Origin: Cryptomeria japonica
Taxonomy: Eukaryota; Streptophyta; Pinopsida; Cupressales; Cupressaceae
DNA length: 64,000 nucleotides
Direction: 5' to 3'
Assembly: GCF_030272615.1 (NCBI RefSeq)
Contig: NC_081414.1
Span: 332,615,427 to 332,679,426, forward strand
Within the stretch, counting starts at the first letter, position 1; each line of letters starts with the position of its first letter. The translations under genes and the position numbers were made by a program. The notes under the pieces are model-generated. The model did not search any database. It saw only the letters and a program-made list of their open reading frames with translations, and had not been told where the DNA came from. Below, piece by piece: positions 46,553 to 58,290 of this stretch.

Positions 46553-47709
46553 CTTTTGGTCTCAATAAGTTTTTTGGTTTCTAGTTGGATTAGATCATGA
46601 TGATATGGTATACTCCGGTATGCTTTGGCTTTTGGATGTGGCTTAGATCTTCTATTCATGCTACTCAGATTCATGTTGAGTTAGTTGGTTTTGATTTGGT
46701 GATCGGATGCTATCTTATGTGTTGGTAAGCTTGGTTTGTTGATCTGGTGAGGGTTTTGCTGGCAGAGCTTTGTTGAAGATCTTTGATGTTATGCATAAGT
46801 GGTGTTGGTGTGGCTTCTAGTAGAGATTCGGGATGCTGATGGTGATCATGTTCGAGAGTTGGCTGATTGGGATCATTGCTTTAGTGTGTGTGGACCTAAA
46901 TTGGGTCCGATACTATCTAGGTTATGGACCGGCTTAATGTAATGTGTTGTTGTGACTTATCGATGTGTTTCTGGGATGACTTATGGGTTGGATATTATTT
47001 ATTTAGTCTCAGGCCAACATGTTTTGTATTTATGTAATATTGCTTTATTTTTTGGTGGCCGACTTGATTGTTTATGGTCGAGGGTTTGTATATATATGAT
47101 GTAAGATCTCATTGTAGGTCATATAAGGGATAAGGAAAGGATGTATAGGAGCGAATAATGCAATAATCATTCATGAAGAGGATTTAGTCGATCATTGGTG
47201 ATCAATTTGGGTTTATGTAAGAGGATTAAGTCCTCCGGTATTGAGCTTAACCAGAACTGTATTCAGGCATACGAGATACTATCATTACAGTTCATTCTTT
47301 CTTCCGGATTGTAGTTTGGATTTTTATGTAGTCAGTGAGATTCCTTTTGTAATGAGCAGTATGCTCTAGGTTATTAGCCTTATTGCAAGTGCAAGCCCCT
47401 CAATTTGTAATCACATACTTACGGCAAAAGTATTATCTGAGTGTGGCTAGGTTTCCCACCATGATTTTTCCCTTTACCGAGTTTTCCACATACAAATCTT
47501 GGTGTCATGTGGATGGTATCTATTCCCTAATTGTTGCTTGTGCTTAATTTGTATATCTATTATTTCGGTAATTGGTTTATGCATTCTGATATTGATCTTA
47601 TGTGTTATGGTATTAAAGTTTTAATTGCTTAAGGTTCTGGTAATCTAGTGACAACTGAATTACCCCCCCCCCCTCTCAGTTGTCTTCCAATTATTTGAAC
47701 TATCTAACA
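46553..47709 (+). repeat. Cop-X 5' LTR, second part
   Basis: Starts with the right Cop-Y TSD CTTTT and continues GGTCTCAATAAG..., matching 52433 on in the 3' LTR. TATA-like run near 47099. Hairpin with a perfect 9-bp stem GACAACTGA/TCAGTTGTC (47650-47658, 47676-47684). Ends TCTAACA. Confidence 0.9.
47650..47684 (+). other. C-loop hairpin of the Cop-X LTR
   Basis: Perfect 9-bp stem GACAACTGA/TCAGTTGTC around a 17-nt loop with a run of C. The 3' LTR copy (55041-55076) has one base changed in the left arm (C to T), still able to pair as G-U. Confidence 0.65.
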
Positions 47710-47711
47710 AT

Positions 47712-47723
47712 TGGTATCAGAGC
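47712..47723 (+). promoter_or_regulatory. Cop-X primer binding site
   Basis: TGGTATCAGAGC, perfect initiator-Met-type PBS, two bases after the LTR end. Confidence 0.92.
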
Positions 47724-47766
47724 TCTGGTCCTCTCTACAGAAGCTTAATTGCTTGAGGAAGATCCT

Positions 47767-48692
47767 ATGGCGACTAATAGTTCAATTTCATCTAGTTCAT
47801 CTGCTGTTGTCTTTCAGAGAGAAATTCCTAGGTTTGATGGAACAAACAAAGTATGGAAGATTTGGATGGAGACTCATTTGAGATGTCTTGGTAAGGAAAT
47901 TTGGGAAATCAAAGAGAATGGTGTAACTCCTTTTAATCCGGCATCTGGCAATCCTCCTCTAGCAAACTTGGATAAGGAGCTTGAGAATGATTGTAGAGCT
48001 AGAGAAGCCCTCTTGTGTGCACTTTCTAATCAGGAAATAATGGGATTAACTACAAATCATCAACAAAGACTATATGGGACAAGTTGGAGACTCTTAATGA
48101 AGGTGACCCTACTGTTAAGATTGCTAAACTTGATGGTTACTGGGTGAGATATGAAAATTTGAAGATGGAAGAAGATGAAAGGATTATTGTATTCATGGAA
48201 AGGGTAAATGAAATTGTCATGGGAATTCAATGTTGTGGTGGATCTCTGAGTGGAGATGAAATAGTTTCTAAAGTTCTGAGAGCTTTACCACTAGCTTATA
48301 AGATGAAGGCTACTGCAACTAATGAATTGAGAACAATGGCAAATACTTCTATCAATAGGGATACCTTGGTTGGGAAATTATCTTCTTTTGAGCTTGAAGA
48401 ATTTGGACCTTGTAGAGCTGTGAAGTCTGAACCTTCTTTTCATGCATTTACATCATCAATCGGCAAGCAAGATTGGAAAGATTTGTATTCAAATGAATTG
48501 GATGATATGAAGAGAGAAGATGAAGAATTTGAGCAACTTGAAGCCCTATTTGCTAGAAGAGTACCGAAAGGACCGGTAGGAAGTAAGTATGAAGGAAAAT
48601 CACCTTTTAAATGTTTTTCATGTAATAAGATAGGTCATTTGGTATCTAGATGTCCTAAAAGGAATTCAAGATTTGAAGAAAGAGCTAGATGA
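47767..48692 (+). pseudogene. Cop-X gag (UBN2 type) with CCHC knuckle
   Basis: ATG at 47767, MATNSS followed by a Ser run. UBN2-type motifs: PRFDGTNKVWKIWMETHLRC, LNEGDPTVKIAKLDGY, DERIIVFMERVNEIVMGI, RDTLVGKLSSFELEEFG. One frameshift near 48050-48084. The knuckle CFSCNKIGHLVSRC is complete (near 48617-48658). The region ends at a TGA after EERAR where Cop-Y continues. Confidence 0.9.
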
Positions 48693-50241
48693 TCTTTTAA
48701 GCCTAACCCTAGATATTAGAACAAGCATAAGTACAGGAAAAACAAAGATAAATCACGCTACTTTGTGGATGAGGAAGGTGTGACTGATTCTGATGATGAT
48801 TCGACACAAGACTCTACTAGTGGTTCTGGCAATAGAAAGGAATGGGTGTTCTTGGCTATCAAGGAAGGTGATCCATAACTGGAAGATAATGTACCTGAAG
48901 AGAAGGCCCTTGCTGCTAAAATTGAAGATAAGGATGAATGGGTAATTTATAGTGGATGTTCACATCGTATGATTGGAGATAAAAGGAAGTTTCTATCTTT
49001 GCAAGAATTTGATGGCGGTCTCGCTAGATTTGGAGATGAAAAACATGCATGATCAAAGGAAAATGAACTATATCATTAGATAGTAAGCACAATACTGATA
49101 ATGTTTGTTATGTTCAAGGTTTAAGGCATAATCTTTTGAGTGTAGGATAGTTGGTAGATAAGGGATTTCAATTACAATTAAGGATGGAAAATGCAAAATC
49201 ATTAATAGATCTGGAATGGAGATTGCAACCGGTACTTAGACAAAAGGTAATATGTTTCATTTGAATTCCGGTGAGAAAACATGTTTGATTGCACAAATTG
49301 ATGAGAGATGGATTTGGCATAAGAGGCTATGTCATGTGAATTTTGATTGCATGGTAAATATCAGTTCAACTAAGGCAGTTAAAGATTGTGAAGCACTATA
49401 ATCCAGTATGTAAAGAATGTCAAATGGGAAAACATGTCAGAATCTCTTTTAAGAGTATACAAGAAAAAACTAATTATGTTCTTGATCTTATTCATATGGA
49501 TTTGTGTGGCCCTGCTAGAATCAAAAGTTTTCAAGGTGATAGATATTTTATGCTAATCATTGATGATAATTCTAGAATGCTATGGGCTACTTTTCTAAGG
49601 GAGAAATCTGAGGCTTTTGAGAAGTTTAAATATTTAAAGCTGAAATTGAAATTGAGACATGATTGAAGATTAAGTGCTTAAGGTCAGATCATGGTGGAGA
49701 ATTCACATCCGGTGACTTTAATAACTTTTGTGAGAAGCATGGCATAAGGAGACAATATTCTGCTCCCCGGACACCTCTGCAAAATGGAGTTGTGGAAAGA
49801 AAGAACAAAACTATATTGGATGCTACTAGAACCATGATGATGGAAGCTAATCTACCTCATATCTACTAGAGAGAAGTTGTGAGCACAACAATTTATACAT
49901 TCAACAAAGTTCATATCAAAGGGGAAACAGGTAAGATACCTTATGAATTATGGTTTGGCAATACATCTACAATTAAGTACTTCAGAATCTTTGGTAGTAA
50001 ATGTTATATCAGAAGAGATGATTTCATTGGAAAATTTGATCCTAGATGTTATGAAGGAATATTTCTTGGTTATTCTAATGAAAGAAAATCATATAGATGT
50101 TATAACAAGAGATTGCAGAGAATTGTGGAGAGCGATAATGTCAAGGTGGATGAGAAAAATAGAAGCCAAATAAGAATTTATGAGCAAGAACCGACAGCGG
50201 AAATGATCATAATTAAACTTGTAACACCTTTATTGGAATAG
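48693..50241 (+). pseudogene. Cop-X protease and integrase
   Basis: Linker with an acidic run (DSDDDS), then the protease site reads VIYSGCSHRM (near 48945): the catalytic Asp is Tyr. Several stops and shifts follow to 49388. The integrase core has LIHMDLCGPARIK, LIIDDNSRMLWATF, SDHGGEFTSGDF and RRQYSAPRTPLQNGVVERKN (49388-49869), with a frameshift near 49660 and a TAG replacing Trp at 49870. The C-terminal part is open to 50241 (YELWFGNTSTIKYFRIFGSKC). Confidence 0.9.
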
Positions 50242-50289
50242 AATGTTGAACTAGTTACTCCAACAACATTAGAAAATTCAACAGTAACT

Positions 50290-52044
50290 GAAGAACAAGA
50301 AAGAGGATTAGAGAGTCAGAAGACTCCTAGGCATGTAAGGTTGAATCATTTAGAAGATCAGATCATTGAGGATAAGAACAATGGAGTGATGATAAGAAGA
50401 ATATTGGTAGCTAATGAGGTATGTTTAATTTCTCAAGTTAAACCAGTATTAGTAATTGAAGAATGTAAAGATGAATGTTGGATGAAAGCTATGGAAGAAG
50501 AATTAGGTCAGATAGAAAAGAATAATAACACATGGATTTTAGTTCCCCAACCTAAAAATAAGAATGTTATTGGAACTAAATGGGTATTTAGGAATAAATT
50601 AAATGAAGATGGACAATTTGTAAGGAACAAAGCTAAATTGGTTTGTAAAGGATATTCTTAGAAGGAAGGAATTGATTATGGTGAAACTTTTGTACCTGTA
50701 GCTAGGATTGAAGCTGTAAGATTATTTCTTGCCTATGCTGCACATAAAAACTACAAGGTTTATCAGATGGATGTTAAGTGTGCCTTTTTGAATGGGGATC
50801 TTGATGAGGAAGTTTATATTGAGAAACTTGATGGTTTTTCACTTTTAGATGATAAAAACATGGTTTGCAGGTTAAAGAAAGCCTTATATAGATTGAAACA
50901 GGTACCTAGAGCTTGGTATGCAAGGTTGGACACATATATTTTAAAGCTTGGTTTCACTAAAGGTAATGCGGTCAGTAATCTATATTATAAAGTCACTAAT
51001 GATGATATACTAATTATTGAGGTCTTTGTTGATAACAATTATTTTGGAGGTGAAGATAAGTTGTGCATGAAATTTTCTAACAATATGGAGAAAGAGTTTG
51101 AGATGTTTATGATTGGGGAAATGAAATTTTTCTTAGGTTTGCAGATTACTCAGACTAATAAAGGTATTTTCATCTATCAAACTAATTATGCTAGGTAGAT
51201 GTTGAAGAAATTTGGTATGGAAGATTCTAAACTGGTTAGTACTCCTATGGTTACAAGTGAGAAATTGACAAGGAAAGATGAATCTGTACTGGTAAATCCT
51301 ACAAGATACAAGTCTATGATCGGAGGTTTGCTATATTTGACTCAGACTAGACCAGATATAATGAATGTTGTTTGCATTGCATCAAGATATCAAAGTGATC
51401 CTAGAGAAAATCATGAGAGTGCGGTGAAAAGGATTTTAGATACTTACAAGGAACATTTGAATATGGTTTGTGGTACCCTAAGATGACGAATTTACTTTAT
51501 GTGTATGTACAGATGCAGATTGGGCAAGTGATGTTGATGACCAAAAAAGTACTTCTAGTGGAGCTTTCTTTCTTGGAAAGAAATATATTTCTTGGATCAA
51601 CAAGAAACAATCATGTACTTATTTATCTACTACTAAAGCTGAGTATGTTGCTGCTGCTACTAACTGTACACAAGTTCTATGGATGAAGCAATTGTCGAAG
51701 GACATAAAAGTGCATTGCAATGGACCGGTAGTTATTCATTGTGATAAGTCTACTACTATTGACATATCAAAGAATCTGGTATTTCACTCTAAGATAAAGC
51801 ACATATCTATCAAGTATAACTTTTTGAAGGAGAAGGTGGAAGAAAATGAAGTTAGACTGGTTTATGTGAACACTAAAGAGTAGATTGTAGACATCTTCAC
51901 TAAAACTTTGCCTAAAGAATCATTTGAGTACCTCAGAGACAAATTAGGGTTTTCTGCCCCTCTGGCAGAAAACTATTTGATGCTATTTGGCATCAGTCTA
52001 GTATGCATTATTAGAGATATTATTTATTCTGGATTGATGTGGTG
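50290..52044 (+). pseudogene. Cop-X reverse transcriptase-RNase H
   Basis: RT start WMKAMEEELGQIEKNNNTW (50480 on), GTKWVFRNKLNEDGQ, a TAG at 50659, then [19 protein letters not shown] and [19 protein letters not shown]. The catalytic box reads FVDNNYFGG (near 51027) in place of VDD, so the second Asp pair is lost. A TAG at 51196 and shifts near 51470 separate the RNase H segments (QMQIGQVM..., LSTTKAEYVAAATNC in frames, CDKSTTIDISKNLVFHSKIK at 51683-51883). The tail LGFSAPLAEN ends in a stop near 52044. Confidence 0.88.
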
Positions 52045-52339
52045 ATGCTACTATTCAAGGGGAGTAGTTAGTCTTGTGATTCAGTGGTTTATGTTTTTGA
52101 TTTGATATTTTTGTCAAATGGCATTGATGTCAAAGGGGGAGAGATATTCATGTGATAAACTTAAGGATATATATACATTAGGGGGAGAAATTTGCAGAAC
52201 TTAACAATGATATCATCTGTAGGGAGAGTTTGGATCATAACTTCATTGCTATATTCTTTTATGGGAGATTTGTTTGGCACTTCTTGGCACTTGGATGTTT
52301 TTCACATCTAGTATTGTCATCAATGCCAAAGGGGGAGAT
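52045..52339 (+). promoter_or_regulatory. Cop-X 3' UTR and polypurine tract
   Basis: Contains AAAGGGGGAGAGAT (52132) and the terminal PPT AAAGGGGGAGAT (52328-52339). Confidence 0.88.
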
Positions 52340-53434
52340 TGTTGTCCATTTGGAGGAATTGATTATGTGTTACATTGATGTTTTGTCATTGATGTCAACA
52401 CTAGCTATTTTGGCTGCTTTACTGGTATCCTTTTGGTCCCAGTAAGTTGTTTAGTTTCTAGTAGGATTAGATCATGATGATCCTGTATACTATGGTATGC
52501 TTTGGCTTTTGGAATTGTCTTAGATATGCTATTTATGCTACTTAGATTCATGTTCAATCAATTGGTTTTGATTTGGTGATTGGATTCTATCTTATATGCT
52601 GGTAAGCTTGGTTTGTTGATTTGGTGAGGGTTTCTCTAACAGAGCTTTGTTGAAGATCTTTGATGTTATGTATAAGTGGTGTTGGTGCAACTTCTAGTAT
52701 AGATTCAGGATGCTGATGGTGATCGTGTTCAAGACTTGGCTGATTGGGATCATTGCTTTAGCATGTGTGGACCTAAACTGGGTCCGATAATATCTAGGTT
52801 ATGGACTGACTTAATGTAACATGTTGTTGGGACTTCTCGATGTGTTTCTAGGATGACTTATGTGTTGGATATTATTTTTTGGTCTTGGGATGACATGTTT
52901 TTTAATTATGTAATATTGCTTTATTGTCTGGTGACCGACCTGATTGTTTATGGTTGAGTTTTTGTATATATATGATGTAAGATCTCATTGTAGATAATAT
53001 AAGGGATAGGGAAATGATGTATAGGAGCGAATAATGTAATAATCATTCATGCAAAGGATTTGTTTGATCATTGGTGATCAAGTTGGGTTTATATAAGAGG
53101 ACTAATTCCTCTAGTATTGAGCTTAACCAAAAATTTATTCAGGCATAGGAGATGCTATCATTGCAGTTCATTCTTTCTTCCAGATTGTAGTTTGGATTTT
53201 TATGTAGTCAGTGAGACTCATTTTGTAATGAGTAGTGTACTCTAGACTATTGGCCTTCCTACAAGTGTAGGCTCCTCAATTTGTAATCACATACTTACTG
53301 CAGAAGTATTATCTGACTATGGGTAGGCTTCCCACCATGGTTATTCCCTTTACTGGGTTTTCCACATACAAACATTGGTGTCATGTGGATGGTATGTATT
53401 CTCTAATTGTTTCTTGTGCTTAATTGGTATATCT
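52340..53434 (+). repeat. Cop-X 3' LTR, first part
   Basis: TGTTGTCCATTTGGAGG... parallel to the reassembled 5' LTR up to TAATTGGTATATCT, where W is inserted. Continues at 54950. Confidence 0.9.
53430..53434. repeat. W target-site duplication, left
   Basis: TATCT, identical to 54945-54949. Confidence 0.85.
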
Positions 53435-54944
53435 TGATGAATAATGATGAACAGTAAGAACTCAATAGATACTGAGAGGGGGGGGTGAATCAATATAGAC
53501 AAAAACTTTCTAAAACCACTTTGACTGCAAAGACTGCACTAACTAGTAAACAAGATCATCGATCTAAACTAGGGCACTATCGGTAAAACACAGTGGGACT
53601 GTGAAACACATAAACCGGTAACACTTAGATCTTCACAAAACCTAATAGCTCACTTCCACTTCACCCATATGCTTAAACAATTAATACATCTTTAGAAATA
53701 TAAAGACCACTGGATCAACATGCATTGCTACTTAGCATAGAATACTAATCATCACATGAAAAAGCATCACACATGACACACTAATTTTTCACGTGGAAAC
53801 CCAACTGGGAAAAACCACAGTGGGGATGAATACCCACAAGTTGTTCTTTGAACTCTTCTGAAGTCCGCTCTGTTAGGAGCCTAATCCAGTTAAGGACTTT
53901 ACAATAGGTTTTGCTAAGAACCAATCCTGCTAGGGATCACTCGGTTAAGGGATGGCTAAATACTTGGTTAAAGGTTAGAACCTTGCTAAAGGTTACCTCG
54001 TAAGAGGATTTGAAGAATTCAATGAATTTGAGTCACCCTGTTAAAGGATTTACAGAAAGCCCATTAAAGCTACCTAGTTAAGGGATTTTCCAACTGTTAA
54101 AATGGTTAAAAGTCAATAGGTGATACACTGATCTGATAACAACACTCAATGCCAAGGAAAATCCACTTTAGTTCCTTTGCTTCTGCAATCACACTCTGCA
54201 GGTATCAACACACTTCTCCAGTATGGAAAGAATCAAGTATCTCTTCACTTGGATACACACATAACATTTGCCAACAACTCCATAATGCAAATCATCATCG
54301 ACCTTATAGACAACAGATAGATCGGTGGCATAAACCCTAAACCCTAAACATTTAGGTTATCAATACAGTTTGTTCAATCCTAACCGTTCAAACACATTGT
54401 ATTGAATAAAATAGTGTTGAATAGATCTCAAGACATTCTCCATCGTTCGGTCTTTGCCTCTTTTGGAAGGTGATAACCCATCATGCGCTCTCCACTATTT
54501 ACTGAGACTTCGCACATTCCCGAGGTAGATAGAATCAATCTTCTTCATGCAAGATCCTCAAGGAAATCCTTCATGCGCACAAGGTTGATGTGGCAACACG
54601 ATCTGATCTTCATTGCAATGATAACTCATCACAGAATGTCATCGATCGAATCACATAGACTTGGAATGCATCAACCAGAAACCCTGAAGTTGAGACTACC
54701 AACCAGTAGTCATACCAAATGAAACCCCGATACAAAACTTTCCATATGCTGGTTCAAATTCCAATATACCGGTTCACTTGAACAAACATACCGCTTCACT
54801 TTTTCACATATACCAGTTCACATCATCATACCGGTTCTCTTGCCAGTTTGCTTACTTCAATATACCGGTTCATACTTCAACATATTGACATCAATGACAA
54901 CATATAATATCACCATATCATCATACTCTGCACATATGCCAACG
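53435..54944 (-). mobile_element. W: solo LTR, minus strand
   Basis: 1,510 bp with a perfect TSD TATCT. Read on the minus strand it starts CGTTGGCATATG (first base changed from T), contains ACATATTGACATCA-type and CCACTGTGGTTTTTCCCAG modules, the C-run hairpin (53469-53496), and ends CATTATTCATCA. No PBS, PPT or internal region. This is a solo LTR left by LTR-LTR recombination, of a family like Cop-C. Confidence 0.85.
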
Positions 54945-54949
54945 TATCT

Positions 54950-55101
54950 GTTATTTCGGTAATTGGTTTATGCATTCTGGTATTGATCTTATGTGTTGTG
55001 GTATTAAAGTTTTAATTGCTTAAGGTTCCAGTAATCTTGTGACAATTGATTCACCCTCCCCCTCCTCTCAGTTGTCTTCCAATTATTTGAACTATCTAAT
55101 A
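54950..55101 (+). repeat. Cop-X 3' LTR, second part
   Basis: GTTATTTCGGTAATTGG... to ACTATCTAATA (5' LTR ends ACTATCTAACA). Hairpin GACAATTGA/TCAGTTGTC at 55041-55076. Confidence 0.88.
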
Positions 55102-57469
55102 TGTATATGATTAACTGGAGTTTGTTGACAACTTTAGAAAAGAGGTGGTATAGAAAGAGTCCAATGCATTGCCCCTCTTGATACATGAGATATCACACCT
55201 TATTATTATATTCTATACACCTTGATGAGATATTGATGATTCTTGTGATGTATCTTTGATGTTTTTGTGATATCATTGTACATTGGATATTGATTCTTTT
55301 TTATGATATATGAGATGCAACTTACTTGATCACCCTACTCTTGTATGATGCAATTTTATATTATGGATGCATTTACTTTCTATATGATGGATGATATGAT
55401 GGATGTACCGATGTTGAGCGATGTATATGATTATGCAATGAATGCATATTTACTATGATGATGTGATATTTACACGGTGTATGCTCATATGATTTTGTGA
55501 TTTATGAGTTTTTATTGATGATTGCATGATGGATCCTATTTGAGATGTTTATACTCTTTAAAATGAATAATGCCATAATTCTATTACACAATAATGATGC
55601 AATGGTGCTATATGCAATGAATATGAAATGATGCTACAATGTTATATGATTAATTTATGCAATGATTCTTTATGAATGATTTTATGTACTATGTGATGCA
55701 TTTGAGATGCTAACTATATGATATGCTTTCTTTTTGTTACTTTTATGATTTTTCATGTAATGGATATGAAATGAAATGCTATAATGATGTGCAATATGAA
55801 ATCAATGAATTACTTAAATTAATGTTGATGAAATACAATGCAAAGACATGTATGATCTAATGAATGTATGATTTATTCCAAAATAACCTAAAATACAGTA
55901 TGAATGATTTTATTTTTGTTGTTATCCAATGTACTCAATCACTTAATAAGAGATAACATCACTTGACCTCAGCCTCTGGAAAATGAAATTTGATCCCGTA
56001 TGCACCTTTTTTTGGGACTCATTAAATTTGAGTCAAGTTTTGAGGCCCAATTCAACATTTTTGCTTTGTATTTCCAAATGAGTCAGTTTGAATGGCCTAG
56101 TTAGAGAGAGGGCAAAATGGAGCCAGTTGATTTTCAGAGGGTAAGGCTTGAAAGACATGTCCTACATCTTTCATTTGGCCTATTCAATGATGTGCAACTT
56201 TCAAAATTTAGTTTGGATAAGTTTATGAGGTACCCATTTTGAGGGGTGAGCTGAAAGTGCATTTTAGGTACAAATGCAGATTTTATTGAGTAGCCTACTT
56301 TGGGTGTTTATATCTTTTGCCCTGTTGATTGTCATGAAGAATTTAAAAATGGATTCAATTTTATGTATAAATGTGAGTCAGCATGCAAAATTTTAAGTCT
56401 TCATGAATCTATTTGCTCAGTTTACCAAGCTCAAACTGTTTGCAGTTTGAATGTTTTGACAAGTCCCTATTTCAGCGCCTAGTTAGAGCCCTGTTTCGCA
56501 TAAGTGTAAAAGTTGCTTCAGTGAGCATCATGCTAGAATGTTTATTTTGGGCTAATGTTGGTATGAATGATGAGCTACGTTTCAAATTTCAAGCCTCTGC
56601 CAATCCATTTAGTCAGTTTGCAAAAGGGTTCATTGAACTATCATTTTCAGTCTTCCGCACTTTCAGTGCTATATCAGTTAATGTGGCCATTTTTGTGAGC
56701 GCACCATTTGTATCCTGTCAGAATTTTGGTCGAAATAAGAATTCAAAGATTTAATATGTACTTCAAGGTACTCGTGTTTCAAATTTGAGGGCCTACGGAG
56801 GTCATTTGATATTTTTGAGAAAGGCATCATGTGTTGCCAGAACATTGACTTCATCAGGTCCGCAGTGTTGACAAAGCCAGTTGGGCATTTTCAGAAATTA
56901 ATATCTCTTCACTCAAGACTCATCTTGAAAAACCGTTTGGCAAAGTTCATCCTTGTATATCAGAGTACACGCCTGTCAGATGGCGAGGTCCAGAAAGGTG
57001 TTTTGTCCGGTTTGAAAAATACGTCTTCGCGATTAAATGCGAAAATGTGGCATAAGTGCCCGAAAGTTGTAAACTTCAATTTTATGATCCGAAAATGGTG
57101 TCGATCGATTCCAGAGGTATGTTTGAGGTTCCTAAGGTATTTCAGAGGTCAGTTGCATGAAAACAAAATTTTTTTTAGTCGAACCCACTTTGGGGCCCGA
57201 CCTGGCTCATGCCCGTGCATTAATTTCATGGCGAAATAGTCTTAATTCAGAGTAATGTATATCAATGTCATCTCGACTGTAATTCACTAGTAGGATGGAG
57301 AGAGGCGACTTCAGTGTACTTGTTGTTTATGGATTGATGGATATATATTTGAAATGAAAATGTATAAGCCATTTTTAAAAAAAAGTGTTTGATGAACTAG
57401 ATGTTGCTGGCCATATTTCCAATGAGATGCCACATTGCCCAATAATGCATGGACTGATTTAGGCAGCCA
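55102..57469. other. Unassigned, probably old gypsy LTR or UTR
   Basis: 55230-55920 is rich in ATGATG-type degenerate repeats. 55930-57240 is mixed-composition sequence with stops in all frames. Open stretches at 56413-56754 and 56829-57239 have no recognisable motif and are probably chance. No clear LTR ends seen. Confidence 0.4.
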
Positions 57470-58290
57470 TTAAAAAAATCTCAGCAAATCCAATTGATGG
57501 ATTAGAACCTTCAGCAAAGTGGTAAATGGGCAGCATAGTGAATAGTAAATGCAATTAAATTGCAATGTCTTCCCTCCAATGGCAGCATAGAAGTTGAAAG
57601 AGGGCATCATGAACTTTCTGGCAAATGAAAATTGCCATTCCTTCCTCTCATATATAGCATCCCCATGGTGAAATTCCAAGCAAATGCCATTCTTAACTTC
57701 CCAGCAAATGCCTTTGGCTGGTGTAAAGCCAAATTCCACAACCTTCCCAGCATTCTCCTTGCTGTGTGTGATGGGTGGGAGTGCAATTTAAAACTCCCAA
57801 ACAAATGCAATTAGCAACTATAAAGTTTGATTCACAACCTTTGCCCATCTCTCCTCTACGTGGCAAGCTAAGGCATGATCTTTCCAATGGCAAATGCAAA
57901 CAGCAGCAACAATAGAAACTTCAAGCAAACTCTTTAGCATGGTATAACCAAATTCCATGATCTCCAGCCAACATCCTCCCAGGCACATGGTGTTTGGGGA
58001 TTAAAGTTTTAAAAGTTTAAAACAAATGCTAGGCATCCTCCCTACTGTGAGCTGTGGTTGGGTGAAATGTTAGCAGAAACATTTTCTAATAAAGGCAAAT
58101 CCCATTGGCAGCTCCTCCTCCCCTGTGCGTGGAAATGAAAGAGCCCATAGGAATTTCAAAGTAAATGAAGAGCCATTAAATTTCCAAACAAATGCAATTT
58201 CCATCCCCTTCTCCCACGCAGCAAGAAAGAAAGGCAAATAACTTCCAGGCGAATTTCATTGGCAGCCATGAAAACACTCAGAAATTACTT
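57470..58290. repeat. Degenerate interspersed motif array (CAAATGCAATT-like)
   Basis: About ten copies of a short motif like G/ACAAATGC(A/C)ATT, often followed within 20 bases by CTTCC or CCTCC, spaced 20-120 bp apart (near 57549, 57621, 57680, 57704, 57802, 57889, 58021, 58097, 58189, 58233). Too diverged for a simple satellite. No coding function seen on either strand. Confidence 0.4.

Larger units (their letters stand above)
35917..55101 (+). mobile_element. Cop-X: Ty1/copia element, plus strand
   Basis: 5' LTR 35917-36011 plus 46553-47709 (split by Cop-Y), PBS 47712, gag-pol 47767-52044, PPT 52328-52339, 3' LTR 52340-53434 plus 54950-55101 (split by W). Reassembled LTR lengths agree (about 1,252 and 1,247 bp), which supports the 35917 start although its first bases are mutated. 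I could not find a convincing TSD. Closely related to Cop-Y, Cop-M and Cop-Q. Confidence 0.88.

Noticed and set aside
56413-57239. Two open frames of 113 and 136 codons as host genes
   Set aside because: No domain, biased composition or start context, and they lie in probable repeat DNA.
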